Shown: positions 53,944-62,782 of the stretch, one piece after another
How the letters are laid out: every line of letters begins with the position of its first letter
How positions within the stretch are numbered: the first letter of the stretch is position 1
NCBI GenBank assembly: GCA_017640605.1
Contig: JAEPQH010000017.1
Location: 17,727-81,726, forward strand
Length of the DNA stretch: 64,000 bases
Reading direction: 5' to 3'
Source: Balneolaceae bacterium
GTDB lineage: Bacteria; Bacteroidota; Rhodothermia; Balneolales; Balneolaceae
Position numbers and translations under genes: made by a program
Notes under the pieces: generated by a model
Seen by the model: the letters and a program-made list of their open reading frames with translations, nothing else
Told to the model about the DNA's origin: nothing
The model's database searches: none

Positions 53944-55995
53944 ATGAAGAGTTTCGGGCTTTTCATATTGCTTCTGTTTATTGCCAATTCAGTTAATACT
54001 TGGGCTCAGGATACCACAGCAACAAAAGTTAGGGATCAACTAGAGGCCACTTTCGAAGAGCAAGAAATTGATGAAGAATCTACCAATGGAGAGCAACTGA
54101 TTCAGTTTTTGCAAGATTTGGCAGCCAATCCCGTAAATATAAATACTGCCGGAGTTCCCGATCTATTGCAAATCCCCGGAATTACCATCATTACTGCAAA
54201 CGCTATAGTTGAATATCGCAGAAATAAACCTTTTGAGTCTGTCGATGAATTGAATGTAGTTGCAGGAATTGGGATGGCTACTTTTCAACGGATGCAGCCA
54301 TATGTAACTATCGGAAATAACAGAGAATTAATTGGCAGCTTGTATTCCAATTTGAATTATTGGACGGATCGTGCCTCCTTCGAATACATTTCGCGATATC
54401 AACAGGTTGTGGAAAATCAGGAAGGGTATGTGCGACCGGATTCATTAGGTGGATATTTGGGCAATCCGATAAAATATTACCAACGTTTGCGCTATAAAAG
54501 TACACATGCTTCCGTTAACCTGACTCAAGAAAAAGATGCAGGTGAAGCGCTGGGTGGACCAACTGAGTTCGATTATCAATCCTTTCATATAGCAGCAAAC
54601 GACAATGGTAAGCTCCGGCAAATTGTAGTGGGCGATTACAGTATTAGTGCCGCACAAGGATTAGTGCTTTGGACCGGTGGTGCGTTTGGGAAAGGACGCG
54701 AAGTAATAAAAACGATCTCTAAAAATGAGCGGGGAATTCGTCCTTATGGCTCTGCGCAAGAAACAAATTTCTTTAGAGGTGTAGCAGCCACGTATGGTGA
54801 GCGCACAAGGTTGTCGTTGTTTTATTCTGATCGCAAACGTACAGCTAGTTTAGCGAGTGACAGTACCATAAATATCCCATCCTCTTCGGGTTTTCATCGA
54901 ACGCAGAATGAAGTTGAACGTCGCAATAATATCAATCAGCAAGTAATTGGAGCTCGGTTTGTACAATCCAGTAAGTTTGGATTATTTGGATTAAGTGCCC
55001 ACAATACAACGTTTAGTATGCCCATTGCTTTAGGGAATTCCATCAATGATTTATATGATTTTAGCGGGAGTTCATCATCGGTGGTTGGGATTGATTACAG
55101 AGGGTATTTTAAGAGTAGTTCGCTTTTTGGAGAAATAGCCCGAAGCCAGAATTCCGCATTAGCCGGGATAATTGGAGTGGAATCAGGAGTAGGAAATAGC
55201 ACCGATTTAGCAATCCTCTACCGAAATTATGCGAAGGATTTTCAGTCTATTTTTGGGGATGGGTTTGGGGAATCGTCCGGAAATCCACAAAACGAAAAAG
55301 GCTGGTATTTTGGGTTAAAACATCAAATAAGTAATCGATTATCCGGGAGTTTCTATTTCGATCAGTATCAATATCTGGCGCCGAGAAATGGGGTGTTAAG
55401 TAATAGTAGTGGTAATGATGTGTTATTACTGTTGGAAGGGAATGTAAACCGGTCATTAAATGCATATATATTAATAAGAAACGAAGTGAAAGAAGTTGAT
55501 CTTCCTGGCATAGATGAGTTCGGGCGAGAAGTGCTTAATACCGGAGAACAGAGAAGATCAAGTCTCAGAATCCAAGCCGAATATTTTGCCAACCGAACAC
55601 TGAGAAGCAGATCGAGGGCCGAATGGGTGTTTGCCAGGGAACCGGGAGAGCAAAGGGAGCAAGGATTTCTATTATATCAGGATTTACGTTGGCTTCCAAG
55701 TAAAGCTCTTACTGTTGATGCCCGCTACACACTCTTCGACACCGATAGTTTTGCCTCCAGAGTATATCAGTTCGAAAACGATTTATTGTATGTGCTTTCC
55801 AATGTAGCGTTAAGTGATCGCGGGCAAAGATGGTATGTAGTGGTGAAGTATGCACCTACCGAATTTCTAGATCTTTCAGCAAAAATTTCCAGATCAATAA
55901 TAGCAGATGCTTTTACTTTGAGCTCAGGGTTAAATGAAATTGAAGGGAATCAGCGAACGAATATTGGACTTCAAGCACGATTACTATTTCGATGA
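53944..55995 (+). CDS. Outer-membrane barrel protein with N-terminal helix-hairpin-helix motifs
   Basis: 683 residues with a signal peptide (cleavage after NTWAQ). Two helix-hairpin-helix motifs lie near residues 66-92 (INTAGVPDLLQIPGITIITANAIVEYRR) and 97-121 (SVDELNVVAGIGMATFQ), as in ComEA-like DNA-binding proteins. The remaining 550 residues are beta-strand rich with aromatic girdle residues, ending NIGLQARLLFR, and probably form an outer-membrane barrel. DNA binding at the surface is a plausible idea but not shown. It is co-transcribed with the PorQ-like gene. Confidence 0.8.
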   Translation: MKSFGLFILLLFIANSVNTWAQDTTATKVRDQLEATFEEQEIDEESTNGEQLIQFLQDLAANPVNINTAGVPDLLQIPGITIITANAIVEYRRNKPFESVDELNVVAGIGMATFQRMQPYVTIGNNRELIGSLYSNLNYWTDRASFEYISRYQQVVENQEGYVRPDSLGGYLGNPIKYYQRLRYKSTHASVNLTQEKDAGEALGGPTEFDYQSFHIAANDNGKLRQIVVGDYSISAAQGLVLWTGGAFGKGREVIKTISKNERGIRPYGSAQETNFFRGVAATYGERTRLSLFYSDRKRTASLASDSTINIPSSSGFHRTQNEVERRNNINQQVIGARFVQSSKFGLFGLSAHNTTFSMPIALGNSINDLYDFSGSSSSVVGIDYRGYFKSSSLFGEIARSQNSALAGIIGVESGVGNSTDLAILYRNYAKDFQSIFGDGFGESSGNPQNEKGWYFGLKHQISNRLSGSFYFDQYQYLAPRNGVLSNSSGNDVLLLLEGNVNRSLNAYILIRNEVKEVDLPGIDEFGREVLNTGEQRRSSLRIQAEYFANRTLRSRSRAEWVFAREPGEQREQGFLLYQDLRWLPSKALTVDARYTLFDTDSFASRVYQFENDLLYVLSNVALSDRGQRWYVVVKYAPTEFLDLSAKISRSIIADAFTLSSGLNEIEGNQRTNIGLQARLLFR

Positions 55996-56025
55996 TTATT
56001 ATTCACATTCTGAAAGCAATTGTTC

Positions 56026-56033
56026 TATATTTG
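56026..56033 (+). promoter_or_regulatory. Possible -7 element before the sulfate operon
   Basis: TATATTTG matches the Bacteroidota TAnnTTTG consensus and lies 22 bases before the SLC13 permease ATG (56056). No -33 element at the expected spacing was recognised. Confidence 0.35.
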
Positions 56034-56055
56034 GGGCAAAATCATCTAAACGTAT

Positions 56056-57825
56056 ATGACACTTGAAGGCTGGGCGGTAGTTGGGGTAATTGGTTTATGT
56101 CTTACGCTGCTGTTAACTACAACAATTGCAGTAGACCTTATTTTACTTGCCGGACTCGCATTTTTGTTAATCAGCGGAATTTTATCACCCGAAGAAGCAC
56201 TTTCAGGGTTTTCAAATGAAGGTATGCTAACTGTGGCGGCTCTTTACGTTGTTGCCGGTGGCTTAAAAGAAACCGGCGCCATTCAGATGATTACTCAAAA
56301 AATAATGGGTCAAACTCGAAACGTCCGTGGTGCCCAGGCACGTATTATGGCTCCTGTTATGGTAATGAGCGCCTTCATGAACAATACACCAATCGTTGCT
56401 TCTTTTATACCCGCATTGGAACATTGGAGTAAAAAAACAGGAATCCCCGTTTCAAAAGTACTGATTCCACTTTCCTACGCAGCTATTCTTGGCGGAACTT
56501 GTACACTCATTGGAACCAGTACAAACCTGATTTTAAACGGTCTACTAATAGAAGAAGGCTCCATTAGATCTTTGGGATTATTTGAGCCCGCACTAATTGG
56601 GATTCCTTGTGCAATAGCAGGGTTCATTTATCTACTGCTTTTTGGTGATAAGCTGTTACCATCTCGTGGGGAGGCTTTTCAAACGTTTAAAGATACGCGA
56701 GAATACACCATCGAAATGTTGGTTCCGGTAGGCAGTCCTTTAGCGCGAAAAACTATTCAAGAAGCTGGATTACGTCAACTTCCGGGGCTTTTCTTGGTAG
56801 AAATTGTAAGAGAAGATGCGGTATTACCGGCAGTAGGCCCTAATCAACGATTAAGAGAAAACGATCGTCTGATTTTTGCCGGAGTAGTAGAATCAATTGT
56901 CGATTTGCAAAGCATGAACGGGCTGGTGCCTGCTACCGATCAAGTATTCAAGCTCGATACCCCAAGAAAAAACAGAGTACTGCTTGAAGCGGTGATTTCA
57001 GCCACGCATCCTTTGCGTGGAAGAACTATCAAAGAAGGTGAGTTTCGCAATAGGTATAATGCAGTAGTAATTGCGGTATCGAGAAGTGGTGAAAGAGTTA
57101 AAGAAAAAGTAGGCGATATTACATTAAAAACGGGTGATACATTGTTGATTGAAGCTTCAAATGGTTTTTTAGGGCGGTATCGTAACTCCAATCATTTTTA
57201 TTTGATAAGTCCATTAGAAGGAGTACCGGTAACTGATTTTAAAAAATCTGGTGTAGCTTTACTGATTCTGGTTATCATGATCATATTAGCTGGAACAGGG
57301 ATTCTAAGTATGTTACAAGCGGGTGTTTTGGCTTCGGGCTTGATGATTGTAAGCAGAGTAATTCGTTATTCAGTTAGCATCGAATCCATAGATTGGCGAG
57401 TCTTAATTGCAATAGCTAGCTCATTAGGAATTGGTGCCGCGCTGAAAACAACTGGAGTTGCAGGATTGCTTGCCGAAAATCTGCTTTCATTTGCAGCAAC
57501 TGATACTTTTCTGCTTCTAGCTATTACATATTTTCTCACCTGGATCCTAACGGAACTGATTACTAATAATGCAGCAGCGGTGCTCGTTTTCCCCATAGCA
57601 TTATCCATAGCTAGTTCACTAGGTTTGGATTTTATACCCTTTGCTATTGTGATTATTATGGCTGCTTCAGCTAGCTTCTCCACCCCACTGGGTTACCAAA
57701 CCAATCTCATGATCTATGGACCGGGTGGGTATAAATACACGGATTATCTTAGAATAGGGCTTCCATTAAATTTGATCGTAGCATTTACCACCTTATCTTT
57801 AGTGCCATTCCTTTGGGAATTTTAA
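56056..57825 (+). CDS. SLC13-family anion permease with TrkA-C domains (putative sulfate transporter)
   Basis: 589 residues: about twelve hydrophobic helices in two halves, each with the DASS/SLC13 pattern (APVMVMSAFMNNTPIVASFIP and ITNNAAAVLVFPIALSIA), separated by two cytoplasmic TrkA-C-type regulatory modules (about residues 210-290 and 300-385). Sulfate transport is inferred from position: the next three genes activate sulfate (cysQ, cysD, cysNC). SLC13 members also carry dicarboxylates, so substrate is not proven. It is an inner-membrane protein. Confidence 0.9.
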   Translation: MTLEGWAVVGVIGLCLTLLLTTTIAVDLILLAGLAFLLISGILSPEEALSGFSNEGMLTVAALYVVAGGLKETGAIQMITQKIMGQTRNVRGAQARIMAPVMVMSAFMNNTPIVASFIPALEHWSKKTGIPVSKVLIPLSYAAILGGTCTLIGTSTNLILNGLLIEEGSIRSLGLFEPALIGIPCAIAGFIYLLLFGDKLLPSRGEAFQTFKDTREYTIEMLVPVGSPLARKTIQEAGLRQLPGLFLVEIVREDAVLPAVGPNQRLRENDRLIFAGVVESIVDLQSMNGLVPATDQVFKLDTPRKNRVLLEAVISATHPLRGRTIKEGEFRNRYNAVVIAVSRSGERVKEKVGDITLKTGDTLLIEASNGFLGRYRNSNHFYLISPLEGVPVTDFKKSGVALLILVIMIILAGTGILSMLQAGVLASGLMIVSRVIRYSVSIESIDWRVLIAIASSLGIGAALKTTGVAGLLAENLLSFAATDTFLLLAITYFLTWILTELITNNAAAVLVFPIALSIASSLGLDFIPFAIVIIMAASASFSTPLGYQTNLMIYGPGGYKYTDYLRIGLPLNLIVAFTTLSLVPFLWEF

Positions 57826-57852
57826 AAACAAAAAAATGATCAAATCTATTTA

Positions 57853-58626
57853 ATGATCAATACTATCATCAGGCTTGCCGAGGAAGCAGGGGAAAAAATA
57901 CTAGGGTTTTATCACGATGACATCGAGGTTACATCAAAAGGAGACGATTCTCCACTTACAAAAGCGGATTTGGCAGCACACCATCATATAGTAGATGGAT
58001 TGAAAGCTCTTACCCCGGATATTCCTATTATTTCTGAAGAATCAGGTGTGCCTGAATATGAAGAAAGAAAAAAATGGAACAAATACTGGCTAGTGGATCC
58101 ATTAGATGGTACTAAAGAATTTATCAAGAAAAATGGCGAATTCACGGTAAATATTGCACTTATTAAAGATGCGAAGCCTGTTCTTGGAGTGGTAAACGTG
58201 CCGGCGCAAAATATTACCTACTATGCTGAGGAAGGTGTTGGTACCTACAAAAAACTAGAAACCGGGGAGGTGATCCAGATAATATCTGAGGAATTTGCGA
58301 AACCGGGCAAAGCCAGTATTGTCGTTAGCCGCTCACATGGCGATGACACTACGAAAAAGAAATTAGCAGATATTGGCATCGAAGTTACAGATGAAGTTCC
58401 TTCAGGTAGTTCTCTAAAATTTTGTCTGGTTGCAGAGGGTAAAGCAGATTTATATCCTAGATTAGGCCCAACCATGGAATGGGACACCGGCGCTGCAGAT
58501 GCCATTTACAGATATTCAACAGATAAGGGAGAGAAATACTCTCCTTTGACTTACAACAAAGAAAATTTATTAAATCCCTATTTTATCATCGGGATTAACG
58601 AATACATCGACGCACAATCACTTTAA
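57853..58626 (+). CDS. cysQ: 3'(2'),5'-bisphosphate nucleotidase CysQ
   Basis: 257 residues of the inositol-monophosphatase fold: SEESGVPE (about 61-68), the DPLDGTKEF metal motif (82-90), and WDTGAADAI near residue 206. It removes the 3'-phosphate from PAP, recycling the product of sulfate reduction, and prevents its build-up. It lies 27 bases after the permease gene and 1 base before cysD, so the operon is tight. It is cytosolic. Confidence 0.93.
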   Translation: MINTIIRLAEEAGEKILGFYHDDIEVTSKGDDSPLTKADLAAHHHIVDGLKALTPDIPIISEESGVPEYEERKKWNKYWLVDPLDGTKEFIKKNGEFTVNIALIKDAKPVLGVVNVPAQNITYYAEEGVGTYKKLETGEVIQIISEEFAKPGKASIVVSRSHGDDTTKKKLADIGIEVTDEVPSGSSLKFCLVAEGKADLYPRLGPTMEWDTGAADAIYRYSTDKGEKYSPLTYNKENLLNPYFIIGINEYIDAQSL

Positions 58627-58627
58627 T

Positions 58628-59536
58628 ATGACTGCACTAAAATCACATTCTCATCTCAAAGAACTCGAAGATGAAGGAATTTATGTAATGCGCGAAGTGG
58701 CCGCTCAGTTCGAGCGCCCTGTATTACTTTTCTCCGGTGGAAAGGATTCCATTGTTATGTTTCATCTGGCATTAAAAGCATTTCATCCCGGAAAAGTACC
58801 TTTTCCTTTAATGCATGTGGATACCGGACATAATTTCCCCGAAACTATAGAATTTCGTGACAGTCTCGTTGAGAAATATGGTGTAGACTTAATCGTAGGA
58901 AGTGTGCAAGATTCTATCGATGAAGGTCGGGTGGAAGAAGAAACCGGTCCTGATGCTTCCAGAAATGCACTGCAAACTGTGACTTTACTAGATACGCTTA
59001 AAAAGCATCAGGTTGATGCTGCACTTGGTGGCGGTCGTAGAGATGAAGAGAAAGCACGAGCCAAAGAGCGCTTTTTTTCGCATCGGGATATTTTCGGGCA
59101 ATGGGATCCAAAAAACCAGCGTCCTGAGCTTTGGAATTTATTCAATGGAAGAAAAAAACCGGGCGAAAATTTCCGTGTATTCCCAATTTCCAACTGGACA
59201 GAAATGGATGTGTGGCAGTATATCGCGCAAGAAGAAATCGAAATTCCATCCATTTATTTTGCACACGAGCGTAAAGTATTTAACCGTCGTGGAGTTTGGT
59301 TAGCGGATACTGAATTTGTTAACAAAATGGATGACGAAGAAATAGTGACCAAAGTTGTTCGATTCAGAACCATTGGTGATGCAACTTGTACAGGAGCAGT
59401 ATTGTCGGATGCATCTTCAATGGAAGATATCATTCAGGAAGTGGCGTCGGCACGTGAAACAGAACGTGGCACCCGTCATGATGACAAACGAAGCGAAACC
59501 GCAATGGAAGACCGCAAGAAGCAGGGATACTTCTAG
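58628..59536 (+). CDS. cysD: Sulfate adenylyltransferase subunit 2 (CysD)
   Basis: 302 residues with the PP-loop ATP-binding motif LLFSGGKDSIVM (about 34-45), the characteristic DTGHNFPETIEFRD, GGGRRDEEKARAKER, and a conserved C terminus with RYSERGTRHDDKRSETAMEDRKKQGYF-type residues. With the CysN half of the next protein it makes adenosine 5'-phosphosulfate from ATP and sulfate. ATG at 58628; the stop is followed at once by a heptad array. Confidence 0.96.
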   Translation: MTALKSHSHLKELEDEGIYVMREVAAQFERPVLLFSGGKDSIVMFHLALKAFHPGKVPFPLMHVDTGHNFPETIEFRDSLVEKYGVDLIVGSVQDSIDEGRVEEETGPDASRNALQTVTLLDTLKKHQVDAALGGGRRDEEKARAKERFFSHRDIFGQWDPKNQRPELWNLFNGRKKPGENFRVFPISNWTEMDVWQYIAQEEIEIPSIYFAHERKVFNRRGVWLADTEFVNKMDDEEIVTKVVRFRTIGDATCTGAVLSDASSMEDIIQEVASARETERGTRHDDKRSETAMEDRKKQGYF

Positions 59537-59570
59537 AATTTAAAATTTAAAATTTAAAATTTTGAATTCT
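59536..59570. repeat. Heptad array between cysD and cysNC (GAATTTA/AAATTTA)
   Basis: Five 7-base units start at the last base of the cysD stop: GAATTTA, AAATTTA, AAATTTA, AAATTTT, GAATTCT. They are purely AT-rich and might be taken for chance, but the strict phase and the position at a stop codon match the other arrays. The stretch is all the spacing between cysD and the first possible cysNC start (59572). Confidence 0.55.
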
Positions 59571-59604
59571 GATGGGTCAGATTTCAAAATCTATTTCATA
59601 CACA

Positions 59605-61524
59605 ATGAGCAATTCCGAAAATACTATAGATAACTCATACCTAAATATGGACATGCTGCGGTTCACTACCGCGGGGTCTGTGGATGATGGCAAAAGTACC
59701 TTAATTGGTCGATTACTTTACGATTCGAAATCGATCTTTGAAGATCAGATGGAAGCCATCGAGAAAACAAGTAAAAGCAGTGGAGAGGAAGAAGTAAACC
59801 TTGCTTTATTAACCGATGGTTTAAAAGCAGAGCGTGAGCAAAAAATCACTATTGATGTTGCTTACCGTTACTTCGCCACCCCAAAAAGAAAATTTATCAT
59901 TGCGGATACTCCGGGTCATACTCAGTACACCCGAAACATGGTTACAGGTGCTTCAACTGCAGATTTGGCTATTATCTTAGTAGATGCTTCAAAAGGGATT
60001 TTGACTCAATCTCGCCGACATGCATTTATTTCCTCGTTATTGAGAATCCCACACTTGGTAGTTGCTGTAAACAAAATGGATTTGGTGGATTACAGCGAAG
60101 AAGTATTTGAAAACATTGTTGCCGATTTTGAAGAATTCGCTCATAAACTGGAAGTAAACGATGTTACATTTATTCCAATTTCTGCTCTTAAAGGCGATAA
60201 TGTAGTGGATAAATCAGACCGCATGGACTGGTACAATGGATCTACCTTACTTCACCATCTAGAAACTGTAAAAGTAGATGCCGCCGATAATGTGGTCGAT
60301 TTCCGCTTTCCGGTACAGTATGTAATTCGACCCGGAATGCATTTCCGTGGTTTTTCCGGACAAGTTGCTTCTGGTAGAATACGCCCTGGTGATGAAATCA
60401 AAGTATTGCCATCGGGATTAACTTCGAAAGTAAAAGATTTGGTTACCCGCGACGGTAATTTGGAAGTAGCATATCCAAGAGATTCAGTAACTATCACTAT
60501 AGAAGATGAAATTGACATTTCACGTGGTGATATGATTGTCCGTAAGGATAATGTACCTACCGTACGGAATGAATTTGAGTCGTATTTGTGCTGGATGAAC
60601 GAGAAAGCACTGGATGTGAATAAGCAATACATCCTCCAGCATACATCTAAACAAGTTCAGGTTTTTATTGATGAAATCTTCTACAGAATAAATGTAGATA
60701 CACTAAATAGAGAAGAAACCGAAAATCTGAATCTAAACGAGATTGGACGTGTAAAGCTGAAAACCAGTCAACCAATTTTCTTCGATCCTTATCAGATCAA
60801 TCAGAAAACAGGAAGTTTTATCATCATTGACCCAACGACCAACGTAACGGTTGGAGCCGGAATGATTCGTGCGGGTTCTACTACTTCTAAAGACGGAAGA
60901 CCGATGACAGATGAAGAGGTCTCCGGTCCTCTGTCTCCGGTTAGTCCAAACGTAGTTTGGGAAGAATGGAACATTTCTCGTGAAGAACGTGAATCTCGAA
61001 ATGGTCAAAAAGCGAAAGTACTTTGGTTCACCGGAATTTCAGGAGCAGGAAAAAGCACTATTGCTAAAGCACTAGAAAAGAAGCTTTGGGATGATGGTAA
61101 GCAAACAGTTCTTTTAGATGGTGATCAGGTTCGTCATGGTTTAAATGGTGATCTTGGATTCAGCCCGAATGATCGTAAAGAAAACATTCGTCGTGTAGGC
61201 CATTTATCACGATTGTTCTTCGAGCATGGAAACATCGTGCTTTGCACCTTTGTATCTCCTTACAAGAACGACCGAGATTTTGTGAAGTCGCTCTTCCCTG
61301 AAGTAACCGATTTTGTTGAAATTCATGTAACCTGTGATCCAAAAACAGCTCAACAAAGAGACCCTAAAGGACTATATGCCAAAGCAGAAGCCGGTGAAAT
61401 AACAAACCTAACCGGTTTTGATGCAGAATATCAAGCGCCAGAAAATGCTACGATCACTATCAATACCGATGAAGTGAGTGTGGATGAGGCAGTAGAAGTG
61501 CTTCGCACAGTTTTGAGTGAATAG
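59605..61524 (+). CDS. cysNC: Bifunctional sulfate adenylyltransferase GTPase subunit / APS kinase (CysN-CysC fusion)
   Basis: About 639 residues from ATG 59605; another in-frame ATG at 59572 is possible and would add 11 residues. The CysN part begins LRFTTAGSVDDGKSTLIGRLLYDS (P-loop about 23-31), with DTPGHTQYTRNM and NKMDLVD typical GTPase motifs and elongation-factor-like beta domains. The C-terminal 170 residues are APS kinase: GISGAGKSTIA, LDGDQVRHGLN and the catalytic serine in FVSPYKNDRD. The fusion (as in NodQ) makes PAPS in one protein. The last codons overlap the start of a heptad array. Confidence 0.96.
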   Translation: MSNSENTIDNSYLNMDMLRFTTAGSVDDGKSTLIGRLLYDSKSIFEDQMEAIEKTSKSSGEEEVNLALLTDGLKAEREQKITIDVAYRYFATPKRKFIIADTPGHTQYTRNMVTGASTADLAIILVDASKGILTQSRRHAFISSLLRIPHLVVAVNKMDLVDYSEEVFENIVADFEEFAHKLEVNDVTFIPISALKGDNVVDKSDRMDWYNGSTLLHHLETVKVDAADNVVDFRFPVQYVIRPGMHFRGFSGQVASGRIRPGDEIKVLPSGLTSKVKDLVTRDGNLEVAYPRDSVTITIEDEIDISRGDMIVRKDNVPTVRNEFESYLCWMNEKALDVNKQYILQHTSKQVQVFIDEIFYRINVDTLNREETENLNLNEIGRVKLKTSQPIFFDPYQINQKTGSFIIIDPTTNVTVGAGMIRAGSTTSKDGRPMTDEEVSGPLSPVSPNVVWEEWNISREERESRNGQKAKVLWFTGISGAGKSTIAKALEKKLWDDGKQTVLLDGDQVRHGLNGDLGFSPNDRKENIRRVGHLSRLFFEHGNIVLCTFVSPYKNDRDFVKSLFPEVTDFVEIHVTCDPKTAQQRDPKGLYAKAEAGEITNLTGFDAEYQAPENATITINTDEVSVDEAVEVLRTVLSE

Positions 61525-61606
61525 TGTTGAGTTCTGAGTTTTTAGTGATTAGTGTAAAGTGATGAAATTCAACTAAGCACTAAACACTAATCACTCAACA
61601 CTGCAA
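61509..61606. repeat. Inverted heptad array downstream of cysNC
   Basis: Fourteen 7-base steps in strict phase. From 61509 eight units begin AGT (such as AGTGTTG, AGTTCTG, AGTGATT, AGTGTAA), then one spacer unit (AAATTCA at 61565), then five begin ACT (ACTAAGC, ACTAAAC, ACTAATC, ACTCAAC, ACTGCAA). The second group is the reverse complement type of the first, so the arms pair; 12 bases (61544-61555 with 61584-61595) pair perfectly. The first two units lie inside the cysNC coding end. It may also act as a 3' UTR stem. Confidence 0.85.
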
Positions 61607-61619
61607 AGCTGCGCTTTGC
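61603..61619. repeat. Short hairpin next to the heptad array
   Basis: GCAAAGC (61603-61609) and GCTTTGC (61613-61619) pair around a TGC loop. It overlaps the last unit of the heptad array and precedes the 56-bp repeat. It may be part of the same intergenic structure. Confidence 0.5.
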
Positions 61620-61624
61620 TCTAG

Positions 61625-61680
61625 GTCATTCACACGAAGCATGCAGCCCAAAGCTTTATGCGAAGGAGTGGCGGGAATCT
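61625..61680 (+). repeat. 56-bp dispersed repeat, copy 1
   Basis: It starts GTCATTC, contains CGAAGC and CCAAAG, then TTTATGCGAA, and ends GGCGGGAATCT. A second copy in the same orientation lies at 62783-62838; by eye 48 of 56 bases match. The outer GTCATTC.../...GGGAATC parts resemble a widespread bacterial intergenic palindrome. The pair brackets the DUF6266-like gene. Confidence 0.7.
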
Positions 61681-61763
61681 GAAGTGGTATTATATGCACT
61701 ATGTGATATTTAGAGCTTTCTGCCCATTTTTGATGAACACCTTTAAACAAATATATTCTCCCA

Positions 61764-61801
61764 AGTCATTCTGAACCATGCTTTAGCATGGCGAAGAATC
61801 T
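61764..61801. repeat. Intergenic GTCATTCTGA...GAAGAATC-type palindrome
   Basis: The core CCATGC (61776-61781) and GCATGG (61786-61791) form a hairpin with loop TTTA, flanked by GTCATTCTGAA and GCGAAGAATC. Similar elements are common between genes in Bacteroidota. No function is assigned. Confidence 0.5.
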
Positions 61802-61917
61802 ACAAAGTTTAAAAGTTTGCCAAATTTTGGCCCACTAGTACGTAACCCTTTTTGATACTCATAAGTCTTGTCGATATTTCGCTAAAAAAGTATAAGCAAG
61901 TACCCAACTAAACACTT

Positions 61918-61947
61918 TCAATCAACGAAGCTTTATGCGAAGTTGAT
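61918..61947 (+). repeat. Dispersed palindromic insert (ATCAAC...GTTGAT), copy 2
   Basis: Reads TCAATCAACGAAGCT, then TTATGCGA, then AGTTGAT. It is the partner of the copy at 11168-11199 (opposite orientation) and is flanked by ACT-phased heptads on both sides (61907 and 61914; 61952 and 61959), so it also splits an array. It adjoins the DUF6266-like gene stop at 61950. Confidence 0.55.
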
Positions 61948-61949
61948 CA

Positions 61950-62570
61950 TCACTCAAAACTATTCATATAAATAAATTGAGAACCTGATATAAATTCCTC
62001 GTCATCCGATAAAATAAAGGCATAAAAAGCTGCTTTTTCTTTTACGAGTATAGATGATTCGCAGCTCATTGGTTCAAATCTGTACACCTTTGCATCTAAC
62101 GTATCGGTAGATATTTCTAAAATTATAAGTGTATCACTTTGCTTCAAGGAATTGCAATTCCATTTGATAAGGAGCATTTTATTCGCTTCCTCAAACGCAC
62201 AAGTTAAATTGATCTCAGGGACGTTTCCTTCTCTCAATGTTAGTTCCGGCCATATCCATCGTGCAGGCTGTGAATCTTCGATAAACCGACTTTTTCTAAG
62301 AATGCCAAGAAAGGTATGATAGGCACTCTTTTGAAGGATTCCACTATGACTTTTAACTAAAAACGGAACTGCTTTACTTAAAGATTTAGCCAATTTACTA
62401 CTCTGCCTGAATCGGTCTCGTGCTTGCAATTGGGCATGGGTGTTAGGTTGACGAACCTTAGCAGGTTTGGAACGAACGTATTGTTTACCCCCAACAACAT
62501 AGAATATTAAATTTCCCACAGTTCCACTGAATGGTAAATGATCTGGTGATTTTGCCACAAAAACTCCCAT
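61950..62570 (-). CDS. DUF6266-like protein
   Basis: 206 residues. The N-terminal pattern SGTVGNLIFYVVGGKQYVRSKP followed by PNTHAQLQARDRFRQ is like DUF6266 proteins of Bacteroidota, whose function is unknown; the C-terminal half is probable beta sandwich with no catalytic motif. No signal peptide is visible. The gene is isolated within a repeat-rich region, and 56-bp repeats lie on both sides; its last codons fall in a heptad-phased stretch. This may be a dispensable or transferred gene. Confidence 0.65.
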   Translation of the reverse strand: MGVFVAKSPDHLPFSGTVGNLIFYVVGGKQYVRSKPAKVRQPNTHAQLQARDRFRQSSKLAKSLSKAVPFLVKSHSGILQKSAYHTFLGILRKSRFIEDSQPARWIWPELTLREGNVPEINLTCAFEEANKMLLIKWNCNSLKQSDTLIILEISTDTLDAKVYRFEPMSCESSILVKEKAAFYAFILSDDEEFISGSQFIYMNSFE

Positions 62571-62782
62571 TTATGTTCATGATAACTCCCAAATAACAAA
62601 TAGGTAACACCACATAGTATATATAGATGCTATATAGTTGATACCTAGAGGTACTGGAGTTGTATAGGAGATGGAGTGATGGTTGAGCAGGCTAACGAAT
62701 TCTAGGCTATTGTTCGCTCTGACCTCTCTTTTGTAAGGTGGAGAAGTCGTTGTCCAAATTTCTAGCAAACATACTAGTAGTC

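Noticed and set aside
62577..62768. 63-codon minus-strand frame upstream of the DUF6266-like gene
   Set aside because: No start signal, no similarity, AT-rich repeat region.
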